Shown piece by piece: positions 33,655 to 44,127 of a DNA stretch of 64,000 bases; positions within the stretch are counted from its first letter, which is position 1, and every line of letters begins with the position of its first letter. The stretch lies in contig CM051516.1 of NCBI GenBank assembly GCA_028015205.1, forward strand, positions 32,068,230-32,132,229. The letters run 5' to 3'. Made by a program: the position numbers and the translations under genes. The DNA is from Mytilisepta virgata. Its lineage: Eukaryota; Mollusca; Bivalvia; Mytilida; Mytilidae. The notes below the pieces were generated by a model. It did no database searches, was not told the origin of the DNA, and saw only the letters and a program-made list of their open reading frames with translations.

Positions 33655-34630
33655 TTTCTTTTGTAAATGGAACATCGGGATTTTCTGTAAAACATCGAAA
33701 GGGCAATGCATTGGATTTGAAAAAAAACCCCAAATTAACAAAAAACGCTTTACATTGGCTGCATAAATGTTGTATTGTGCATGTTTAGATTTTGTGTCAA
33801 GATTAATGCTGTACCCTTTTTATCCCTCTCTTTATTTCAAATATAAGCTAAACATATGTCTTCATGGTATATAAATTAGGTTTATTCAATGAATATGACT
33901 ATTTTAATCTTCCATATAACATTTATTAATTTTCCAGTATCCGGTTATCAATTTAGAGAAAACAAACCCGTTTTAGCTATAAAAACAATTAATTGGTCTA
34001 AATAATGTAGAATTATGGGTAGGGCTCAATTTCAGTCAAAGGCATTAATATTCTCCAAACAGCATAAGACGTAGATATTCCGCCAAATTTTCAAACAAAA
34101 CATCATTTAATAATCTTTTCTATCATTTTTTTAGTGTGCTGAAAATGCATATTTCAGTTTGCTTACAATCTTCTGACTTTCTTTTAGAGGCTGTCTTAAG
34201 CCGGTTTACAAGAGACATGACTAGAATGCTGTCGTAGACAAAATGACAAAAAATACATTGCATCAGTGACTAGAAAGAAAACGTGAGAAAATGATGCTGG
34301 ATTCTGTGATTGATAGTATGTTTGATGTCAAATTGTCTTTGAAGTCAGTTATGTCTTTCGTCGCAACGCTTTCGGTAGACTTCAAACGGTAACCACCTTT
34401 ACCGTAGACATCAAATAAGCGATATTTTTAATAAAGGTAAGAAATACCAAATGGATATTCGAAGGAGGGAAAAATCGTAACAATTGACAAACTCCGGAGC
34501 GGATATCATATTTATATTTTTAATTATTCAAACAAAATTTCTTTTTTATTTCTTTTTTTTCTATATTTTTTTGGGTCAAATTCGGCATGAGGCATTTGCC
34601 TAATTTGCCTATATGTAGTTACGGCAAGAT
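33655..34630. other. AT-rich intergenic sequence
   Basis: No gene, array or inverted repeat recognised upstream of the transposase relic. Confidence 0.4.
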
Positions 34631-34733
34631 CTTTATTTCCAATAGGGTCCTATGTTAAACTATGTTTGGCTCTGGCGGCCATCTTGGACGATGGGCCGCG
34701 TCATCGGATACAATTCTGAAAGAGGACCACCTT

Positions 34734-34824
34734 ACTTGTTTACTATCCAGCTGCGGTACACAGACCTTCGAGACACTATTGATTACACAAGTCTCTCTGT
34801 ACCGCAGCTGGATAGTAAACAAGT
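34734..34824. repeat. Perfect 27-bp inverted repeat with 37-base loop
   Basis: The arm 34734-34760 (ACTTGTTTACTATCCAGCTG plus CGGTACA) is the exact complement of 34798-34824. A further complement links CACAAGTCTCTCTGTA (34785-34800) to TACAGAGAGACTTGTG (about 34880-34895), so alternative stems are possible. It interrupts a family A fragment recognisable at 34640-34690 by 'ggcggccatcttggacgatgg'. Confidence 0.8.
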
Positions 34825-34899
34825 ATTTGATAGAATTCTGTACATTTTCACAGCAAATAATTTTTAAAGGATCAAACTTACAGAGAGACTTGTGGCAAG

Positions 34900-36140
34900 T
34901 CTAGGATATATGAATTCAATCTTGATACAAAGCATTTGTTTCATGCTTGCAAATTTCATTGTATAACTAACTTATTGCCATGGACAATTATTAAATAATA
35001 ATAGTCTGTAATTGATAAAATGTAAAAAACATTTCTCCCTCTTAAACTGCTAAATAAAATTAACTGAATCTTGATAAAAGGTATCTTTTCAATGTTTGTG
35101 TGATATATTAGCTTGCAAATTTCATACTGGTCTGAAAGCTAATATTACTACCACAGTTTATTCTAGTTTACAACAGTCTTATAGGTATATTTTTAACTCT
35201 GAAATGTCAATCACACCGACATGAAACAACCAACATTTAGCAAAGAAACCGGTGCTTGCTGTGGTGTGGAAAATCTTTGTGTTGAATGAGGAGAAAACGC
35301 AAGTCCATACCGAACATGTTTTGGAACTTGCAAGATTGCACTCCACTAATTGTCTTAGTTTCGGAGAAATGCACCCCAGAATTTTATTAATTATTAGAGT
35401 TGGTAAAGTTTGACTACACGATAGATAAATAATAAATGTCTTAACCTCAAAATTGTAATATTGACTGAAAGAGGATAGATTTTAGTTTAAAAAAATACGA
35501 AAACATTAACTGATTTTGCTTCTGACAAGTAATGGGAGGTCATAAACTGGGACTTGTGAATTGACATGTGGTGTGTAAAACTTTGACAGTGATAATCGGC
35601 ACCTGCACTGGTAAGTTAAATTGCGAATAAAAGAGCCGGAAAAGTAAACCTTTTTTTTCCCACATATGTAATGGAATTTTATGCAGAATCTGAAAATTTA
35701 AGTCTCAATTGGATTGAAACGCTGCATCAGACCTCAATTTTAAGCCGAAGTGGAGTGAAATTTAACATTTTTAAAGCTTTTTTTATGACAATTTTTGAAA
35801 TGTTGCTATGCCAACTAGGTTTCCATGGATATTTTTTATTTATTTTATCATGATTGAAACAATGCTAACATAATGGCCTTTCAGAATATATATATATGTA
35901 TATGGGTATTATTTACTCTGAAGATGGCACAAGACCATGACATTTGTTAGCTCACTTCACATAGAAAATGGTACTATTAATTTGTGGAGTGCAACCCAAG
36001 AAAACAAAATTGATAAAATATACTTTAAATTTTCTCTTATTTCAATCCTTTTTAATAAAATAATTGCAAGTAGATTCTGGCAAGAAGCTTCAGAGAAGTT
36101 GAGGCCAGAATGTATAAATATGGTAGTATGTAATAATAAA
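34900..36140. other. AT-rich intergenic sequence
   Basis: No supported feature seen. Several short ORFs lack any recognisable family. Confidence 0.4.
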
Positions 36141-36961
36141 CCAGAGGCTCCCAGGAGCCTGTATCGCTCACCTGATATTTCCATTTGTTCATTGCTAAAG
36201 GACCATGCCATGTTTGGTTTAAATCCATTCAGTGGTTCTCTAGACGTAAATTTTTGTATGTATTTCACATAGGTCCCTATCAGTCCTTGCTGGTGGCCAT
36301 CTTGGATTACGGATCTCCATCATAGAAACACTTGGTCAGCACCTCATAAGGAAGATTCATGCCATGTTATGTTCAATCCATTCGGTTCTCTAGATGGAAG
36401 ATTTTTGTATGCATTTCACATAAGGTCCTATGTTAAACTAAGTCCCCCACTGTTGGCCATCTTGGATGACGGATCGGCACAAAGTAACAACACATGGTCA
36501 GCACCTCATAAGGAATATTCATGCCATGTTTGGTTTCTGTCCATTCAGCAGTTCTCTAGAAAGATTTTTGTATGTATTTCCCATAGGGTCCTATGTTAAA
36601 CTAATTAAGTCCCCCACTGGTAGCCATCTTGGATGACAGATCGCAGCAAAGTAACAACACTTGGTCAGCACCTCTTAATGAACATTCATGCTGTGTTTGG
36701 TTTCAATCCATTCAGTGGTTCTCTAGATTTTTGTATGTATTTCCCATAAGGTTTTATGTTAAAGTAAGTCCCCCGCTGGTGGCCATCTTGTATGATAGAT
36801 CGGCAACAAAGTAACAACACTCGGTCAGCACCTTGTAAGGAACATTTGTGCCATGTTTCATTTCAATCCATTCAATGGTTCTCTAGAAGTTCAAAATGTG
36901 AAAGGGCGACGGGCGGATGACAGACGAAAAGTTATGGCAATAGCTCACATGACCCTTTGGA
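36141..36961 (-). mobile_element. Family A element, reverse copy
   Basis: Read on the - strand, the right end GGCTCCTGGGAGCCTCTGG lies at the low coordinate and the start hairpin remnant (CCAAAGGGTCATGTGAGCTA) at the high one. Four units of about 165 bp contain 'gccatcttggatgacggatc' and 'ccattcagtggttctctaga' in + sense, the same units as at 15395-16165. Confidence 0.72.
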
Positions 36962-37049
36962 AAAAGTCCTATAATTATTATAAATAAGACCATTACTAAT
37001 TCCATCATGTTGCAAGAGGAAGGGGGGAGCAGAGCCAAGATTACCGAAA

Positions 37050-39164
37050 ACAAGAGGCCCCCAAGAGCCTGAATCGCTCACCTGTTTTTTTTTTGTAGAT
37101 CTCCTTAATGATGACTTGTACAGTTAAAATACCCGGTATAGAATCCTTAATCCAAATGAATGTGGTGCTTGGGACTTTTTATCAGTGCTATGGACTTTTT
37201 CAATGGGGTTGACTCTTGACCTTCCATTTTGACTTGACCAGGTTAATTGTAGGGTCCTGAACCCAAATATTTGGTTGCAAGGGACTTTTTCATCAGTTGC
37301 TATGGATTCTTTCAATGACCTTGACCCTTGGGCCACCATTTTGACTTTTACAGCTATATAACAAGGTTCTGAATCAAATATATATGGTTGCTAGGGAATT
37401 TTTCATCAGTTGCTATGGACTTTTTCAATGACCTTGACTTTTGATCTTTCTTTTTGACTTGTACATGTAAATTATAAGGTCCTTAATCCAAATATATATG
37501 GTCGCTAAGAACTTTTTCATCGGTTGCTATAGACTTTTAGAATCACCTTGACCCTCCATTTAACATGTACAGCTACCATTTAATTTATTTCAAGTTATGC
37601 TCTAAACATCTTTGACAATAATTAAGACCATTGTTTTCACTGATAATTACTGTTTACATGTAAATAATCTTTCAAGGGCAAAAATTCATCTAGCCTGTGT
37701 TATTCTTGTATGGTTTTTGTATTCTGTTTCAGAGTTTAGTGTGACGTCCATTTCACAGAACTAGTATGCATTATTGTTTAGGGGCCAGTTGAAGCCTGCC
37801 TCTGGGTGCAGGATTTTCTCGCTGCGTTAAAGACCAATTGATAACCTTGAGCTGTTTTGAGCTCTTTGGTCGGGTTGTTGTCTCTTTGACATATTCCCTG
37901 TTTCCATTCTCTATTCTATTCTATAGGTGATTGGAAAAAAAGTCACAGGAAAAAAAGTCACAAATTTGGTAGGAAAAAAGTCACAGGAAAAAAAGTCACA
38001 GGAAAAAAAGTCACAAAAGGGGTAGGAAAAAAAGTCACAGGAAATAAAGTCACATGTATTTGGTGGGCAATGTATCTGTTGTTTCTGTTTTCCTTTGTGA
38101 TGTTTTATGTTCTTTTATACATTTTGAACACAATTTCCTCATCATATGTGTATTAATTTTAAAGTTATTCTGTTCTTTCATATACTATTTCTCAGTCAAA
38201 AAAAAATCATTGCATTGCCGGAAAGGCAAGAACATAAATAAAAAGTATATAAATTTTTTACATTTAATAAATATTAAATAATTAAGCACATCACATAAAC
38301 ATAAACATGAACTAAGCAAAAATACATATAATAATTTTGACAAAGTCTATTGTAAGAAACAGTCAGTATCAATCACGGCACACGGAAGAACACATAGTTT
38401 TGTCTGGTACTTGTTTTATTAACAATTAGGAATGGCCACTAATTAATTTTTAAACAAACAACTTTCACTATAAGCTTTAGGTAGTGTTTCGACAGCCATC
38501 AAATAGGGTTTCAATTTATGGTTTTCTACACCTACTAATGACAGATGGCATAAAATGTTAAAAAAACAAATAGTAAGGCTTCTAAAATAAGTAAACAAAA
38601 CATTTTTAAATAAAATACAAACAAAATAAATTAAAAAATTTTACTATGCAAAGTTGTGTAAAAAATTGTTATTTTTTATCACTATTAACCAAAAATAAAT
38701 AATTCAATAAAATTCAGTTTATGTATTTAAAAAAAAATAGAAAAAATTATAAAAAAAAACCTTAAGTTGCTTATGGTTTGCAATTTTCATATATAATAAT
38801 ATATAGTGTGACTTTTTTTCCTGTGACTTTATTCCTGTGACATTTTTTCCTGTGACTTTTTATCCGTAACTTTTTTTCCGTGACTTTTTTCCTGTGACTT
38901 TTTTTCCTACATTCATTCTATAAGGGGTCAATTGACGATTTTGGTCATGTTGACTTATTTGTAGATCTTACTTTGCTGAACATTTTTGCTGTTTACAGTT
39001 TGTCTTCATCTATAATAATATGCAACTTTATAACCTAAATGTGCAAAATTTCTTTAAAATTAACAATTCAGGGGCAATAACCGTAAAATGGGTTGACCAA
39101 TTTATCTGAAAATTTCATTGCACGTAGATCTTGACCTCACATGTCCTTTTAGGATAGGTGAGCT
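37050..39164 (-). mobile_element. Family A element, reverse copy, interrupted
   Basis: The low end is AACAAGAGGCCCCCAAGAGC (complement of the family 3' hairpin) and the high end is AGGATAGGTGAGCT. Units containing 'ttgctatggactttttcaat' correspond to the 'ccatagcaacc' units of the copy at 31449-33018. A 1221-bp insertion occupies 37690-38910. Confidence 0.72.
37690..38910. mobile_element. 1.2-kb insertion bearing inverted GGAAAAAAAGTCAC arrays
   Basis: The insertion is flanked by ATTCAT on both sides (37684-37689 and 38911-38916), and flanking family A sequence resumes on each side. The first 240 bp (37690-37928) is a known-looking mussel repeat containing 'ttgtctctttgacatattcc'. From 37929 to 38060 come about six copies of GGAAAAAAAGTCACA, and the complementary TGTGACTTTTTTTCC array fills 38808-38908. 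The 745 bp between is AT-rich with no gene. The arrays form a long inverted repeat of tandem 14-15-bp units. Confidence 0.65.
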
Positions 39165-39623
39165 AAAAAGCTAAAGCCAAAACCATACAAGGACTGAGCC
39201 ATGCAAGAGGGAAGCAACTTTTTTGTATCACCAAAATGCAATTGGTATTGGATACATTCTACTATAACATCCAATTGCAAATGTAGGAAATTTATGCATA
39301 TCTGATATGCTGTGTAATGAAATCCTTCAAGTCGTCATAGAAATTCTTTTTCTGTATTTAGCCAAATTTATAACTCATCTTGAAGACTGGTTAAATATCT
39401 GCTGACATTTGTTGGTAGCTCAATTAAAAATATACAGTATAGAACCTTAGTAACTCAAATATCCAAAGGACTCATAAATACAGTTGGAATTAATGGGTAA
39501 TTCTAGTTGACAAAAATTTAGAGAAATTTATTTTACCAACTGAAGTTCTTCTGTATTAATGTACTAACAGTAAAACAGCCTCAAAACATTGTACAAATAA
39601 CCAAAAATTAAAATAAAAAATAA

Positions 39624-40962
39624 CAACTGAAGGCTCTCAGGAGCTAGTATTGCTCACCTGAATTTCATCTATTCTCATAAAAGACCATTTCTGTCCAGTT
39701 GATTCTAACTGGTTCAGTGTGCTATAGGGTCCTATTTTAATCTAAGTTTGCTCTGACAGCTATCTTGGTTGGCAGTTAGGGTCATCATGTACAATTTTGA
39801 AATATGATCAGCCAAGAACCATCTTTCAAACTTTGGTTCCAGTGGGCTATATGGTTATATACAAACTAGAGAAATACACCCTCCTCACTAAAATATAAGG
39901 CTGGATGCTTCATGCATATCTTTATATAGTGCACTACCTTTAAGTTTTATTTAGATCTATAAAAGTAGTTGCACTGACAAAGTTGAATTATCTCCCTTGT
40001 CTGTAAGATGCCAGACAACAATTATTTTGCTTCATGCACATCTTCATATGATATACATTTGTTATTTTTATTGAAATCAATCAGACTTTTTAGGGTTGGT
40101 TGCAGAGTATTGTCAAAAACGTCAGTACAATGGGCCATGACTCTTGCAAAACTTAATGGACCATTATCAGACATAATTATGAAAGTATACCTCACAAGGA
40201 CCATTTCAGCAAACTTTAATTCCATCTGACTATGTAGTTTCATAAATTTAAAAAAAATCATTCCCCCTTTTTTTCATGTTTCTAAGAACTCCAGGAAGTT
40301 TGACTCAATTTTGAAAGGGAGCCATACAATGACCATTCCACCAAAGTTTGGTCACAATTGGCTCAGTGAATCCAGGGGAGTTGCAATGACAAGGTTTATA
40401 CACTACATTTAAAAAATTACAACAATTCCCTGTTCCACTGGAACTATTTTGCATCCTATCTTCATGTGAAGTTTCATTGATCTTCTGCAGACTGGTTATG
40501 AAGAGTTGCATATGATGAATCAAATAAAGATGTTGGACTGGAATTATTTGGCTTCATGCACATCTACCTTTCGGTGAAGTTTCATTAAATTCCTTCTTTA
40601 GGTTTAGTAGGAGTTGATCCCTATTCCCTTTCTTTGCATAGGGTATAAAGATCTAGATAAGTTAGGATCAGCTTTTGCCAACAGGACATCAGATATTAAT
40701 ATAAAAGTAGACTACCTATGGACCAAAGATTATTCCCAAATGACCCAGTAGTTTCAGAGAAGATTTTTGAATATTTTCTGCCTGGTTTTTCTATTTTTAG
40801 TAACAGGGGACAGACTGGTTTGAGGTAAAGACCTGCAGATATGATTTTTAAAGGGACCAACAAAAACCATTCCGCCCAAGTTTGGCTTCAAAGGAGAATA
40901 TGTTTAAAAGAAAGCTTATGAGGGATGACAGATGCAAGTGATGGAAATAGCCCAGGTGAGCT
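39624..40962 (-). mobile_element. Family A element, reverse diverged copy
   Basis: The low end is AAGGCTCTCAGGAGCTAGTA then TTGCTCACCTG and the high end is GCCCAGGTGAGCTAC. Internal units ('ttcatgcacatcttcatatg', 'aagtttcattgatcttc') are more degenerate than in other copies. Short ORFs inside are not genes. Confidence 0.6.
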
Positions 40963-41811
40963 ACAAAACATAAATTTTTTACAGGTAACAGTAATAACAG
41001 TAATTTAACAAATAATATTACACTAACAATTGAAAAAACCACTATAGATGTACGTATATCTCAATAAACCAGGAATGTTTTTACAGAATTGACAACAAAA
41101 TCCTATGAGTTCACCCCATTATACAAATATTCTCAAAATAACGTTGTACAGGACTGGTAAAAAGCTAAAGTTGATTAAGAGGAATTAAAAGCAGACAAAA
41201 ACAAAGAGTTTGTAGTTATAGCTTTTTTTGGGTGTTTGATATCTCAACACATTACTGAAATTTTGTCCAGGATTCTGTTTGTTTTCAGTAAAATATTTGC
41301 TATATACTTGTAGGTATAATGTTCATTTAAAATTAAATAAATGAGCTACTGTGTGTCCCACATAGTTTGGCAACTCCCGAGATGATAACAATTATGTACA
41401 TTTCACATAACAATTCGGTATATCATGGTTCAAACTTTTGGAAACAAAACTTGCACATGATCAGCAACGTCACATTTGTTTGTGGTGATACAATACATTA
41501 TGCAAAACATTGTAACTTCTTTTGGTACAAAATATGACCAGATTACATCAGAATCTCTTTTCAACATTTTGGATTACTGTTCTGATTATGTTGGTCACAA
41601 AGTATAAATTGTAAACTGATTCAACTTGTATATCTTTTGCAATAATGTTCATGATGTTGGTATAAAAACTGTTCATTGATCTATTTACAATTTTGTCTGT
41701 GGTTGTCAATACACATATGATTAAAGATGTATTTTAAAATATTCAAAACAATTTGTTGCTAACTATTTCTTTACAAATGTCAAATTATGATGAAAATTAC
41801 TGATTTAAGAA
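40963..41811. other. Intergenic sequence, no feature recognised
   Basis: AT-rich, with no coding or repeat structure visible by eye. Confidence 0.4.
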
Positions 41812-42178
41812 TCAGATGGATGGATGAATTGTTGTTTAACGTCCAGTGGCAGCCAGGTGCATATCAGGATGAGGACGTGTTGATATGATAATGAACATGA
41901 TCCCTGCTTTGTACTAGACCGACACGCTGAGCAGGATTTTTAATGTGCTAGCTCACGAGGTAACTGTCCGCAGGAAGACATATCACCCCACTTGGACACA
42001 TTATACTGACTGCGAACCGACCAGTAGATCTTTGCTCTTACTCCTAGATGCTGCGTGCTTGGCGGGGAAGCAGCAAATACCAATTTTAATGTCTTTGTTT
42101 TGATCCGGCCGGGGATTGAACCCGCGACCTTCCGCATGCAAGGCGAGCACGCTACCACGAGACCACAGAGGTGGTGAT
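41812..42178 (-). repeat. tRNA-derived SINE (Ala-like head)
   Basis: On the - strand the head reads TCTCGTGGTAGCGTGCTCGC (A-box) and AAGGTCGCGGGTTCAATCCC (B-box), with an Ala-like TGC in the anticodon region. The body and tail extend to 'gatggatggatg' at 41816. A truncated copy lies at 11915-12090. Confidence 0.78.
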
Positions 42179-42179
42179 T

Positions 42180-42870
42180 TAAGAATCAGTATTGGCAAGA
42201 ATATAAAGTTCTTTGTATATTATGTACATGTATAAAAATACAATGTATGAAAATCACTTTTTTCAAGGTTCATGGGTTTAAACATGTAAAACCTGTCCAA
42301 TGAGACCACTGTCATAAGACTGACCTCTCTTAGAAGACCATTCAAAAGTAATGCATCTATACACTATCCACAGGAAAAAATCAACAGTCTGAAATTATCT
42401 CTTGAAGGTGTTCTCTCATGTTTTATAATATAAGTATCATATACACTGAACTCTCATTATCTCAAAGTTGTGAGGAACATAGAAAAAATGTAGTTCGACT
42501 CAAGTGGAGGCTAATCAAACATAATAATAACTTAATTCAGAATTGAACTCAATTCAATAATTAAAAGATAACGAGTCAAGGTAACTTCAGGTAAAGACAG
42601 GTCAATCATACATCAATCAGTGGTTACTGACTGTAAATTTATTGATTTTCAGAATAAATATTAAAGTATTTATCTTCTAGGTAATAATTAATATTTGTAT
42701 ATTACTTCGCAATAATAAAAACAATTTAAATGTATTTGTTAATACAAAGACCAAAATTTTATTTGGAGACAACCCAATTTGTTTATGATACGTCAGGAGC
42801 CAAATATGTGTAATTATATGAAAAAAGGTTCCCGACCGCGACACAATGTTGACTCAAACAAGTTCGAGAC
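42180..42870. other. Intergenic sequence, no feature recognised
   Basis: Non-coding by eye. No array or inverted repeat noticed. Confidence 0.4.
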
Positions 42871-42871
42871 A

Positions 42872-43397
42872 ATGTCCCTTGTCTAGAGCTATATTTTACC
42901 AATAATTCCTATTTCCAAGGGCAATAACTCTAACAATAATTATTTGATCAGCGTAAAACTCAAACTTGATCTATAGCTCATCATTATAAGCTCACATAAC
43001 AAAAATAAGATCAGTTGGTAAAATGGTTTGCGAAAAAAGTCTGGAAAACTAATATTTTGACAATAATTCCAATTTCCAAGGGCAATAATTTTTTGATTAG
43101 TGTGAAACTCAAACTTGATCTGCAGCTCATCATTATAAGCTCATATACCAAAAATATGATCAGTTGGTGAAGGGCTTTGAAAAATAGTCTGGAAAACTAA
43201 TATTTTGGCAATAATTTCTATATTTTCAAGGCCATTAACTCTAAAAAAAAAAAAATCAGCGTAAAACTGAAAACTGATGTGTAGCTCATCATTATAAGCT
43301 CACATGGCAAAATAAGAAAAAACTGTAGTGCGACTGATGAACAGATGGACAGAGTGCAAACCTATAATCCCTTCGGTATTGAGGCAGGGGACTAGAA
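42872..43397 (-). mobile_element. Tandem-unit element with TAATCCC...GGGGACTAG end hairpin
   Basis: Three units of about 150 bp contain 'ccaagggcaataactctaac', 'tcatcattataagctcaca' and 'gtctggaaaactaatattttg'. The high-coordinate end reads 'gacagagtgcaaacc', then TATAATCCCTTCGGTATTGA then GGCAGGGGACTAG. This is the terminal hairpin style of the rolling-circle-like families, so the element is read on the - strand. Confidence 0.5.
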
Positions 43398-43624
43398 AAA
43401 ATTATCAAAGTGCAATATTTCTAAGTTAAGGGCTGAGATTTTCAAACTTACTAAAGAATTTTATAAAGAAAATGAAGAAAATTTGATGTGAGATTTGATA
43501 ATGTTACAAAATGTAAGGAAATAGAAGACATAAGATGGTGAAACTTCAATCCCTTAAGTATGAATTTTACATGTAAATAATAATTCATAACAAGTAAAAA
43601 GAACAGCGTTCCAATGACCCCTGC

Positions 43625-43815
43625 CACTTGGTAAATGAAAACTGAATTTTTAACTTTGTGTTCTTAATAAATGAACTTATCATATCTAATAATAAAAATT
43701 AATAACAATTATGACTCAGCCAGTTGGTAAATGTAAACTGAATTTTTAACTTTGTGTTCTTAATAAATGAACTTATCATATCTAATAATAAAAATTAATA
43801 ACAATTATGACTCAT
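43625..43815. repeat. 96-bp tandem duplication
   Basis: The segment 'gaatttttaactttgtgttc' to 'aattatgactca' occurs at 43644 and again at 43740 with hardly a difference. It lies downstream of the SLC35F stop and may be in its 3' UTR. Confidence 0.75.
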
Positions 43816-43962
43816 ACAAAATTATATCCGTACAAAATAAAATAATGAAAAGTCAATTAAAATGCAACATTTATCACAGACTAAATCATATAAAAAATAT
43901 CCCCTTTCCTTAGAGGAAAGAAATATTACAAAAATTACAAAATTTTAGCTAGATTTGTTATA

Positions 43963-44073
43963 AATTAATCTGAAACTCTGTTTCTTTTTTCCTCTCTGGT
44001 TCCTTGTTGGCATACAATATTATTTAATCTGAGACTCTGTTTCTGACTGTCTCTCTGGTTCCTTGCAGGCATA
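43963..44073 (-). repeat. 59-bp tandem duplication of SLC35F C-terminal coding sequence
   Basis: The stretch that reads TATGCC...AAGGAACCAGAGAG on the - strand occurs at 44073 downwards inside the last coding exon and again at 44014 downwards in the 3' UTR. The second copy has diverged and ends CAGATTAATTTATAA. The offset is 59 bp, not a multiple of three, so the second copy lies out of frame after the TAA. It would still read YANKEPERKKETEFQINL in its own frame. Confidence 0.75.
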
Positions 44074-44127
44074 GACAGCTACCCCCAATATTATTACTAT
44101 AAATGCCACAAAATACAAGGCATGGAA
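44020..44127 (-). CDS. SLC35F: SLC35F exon 8 (TM10, C-terminus)
   Basis: The acceptor is gtcttttacag and the frame ends at TAA (44022-44020). Residues 341-375 read FHALYFVAFIVIILGVAVYA, then a polar tail KEPERQSETESQIK. This fits the FSGLYxLSF...G..LY ending of the family. The exon lies 6.25 kb from exon 7 across the repeat-filled last intron. Its final segment is duplicated immediately after the stop with a period of 59 bp. Confidence 0.85.
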   Translation of the reverse strand, partial: FHALYFVAFIVIILGVAVYACKEPERQSETESQIK

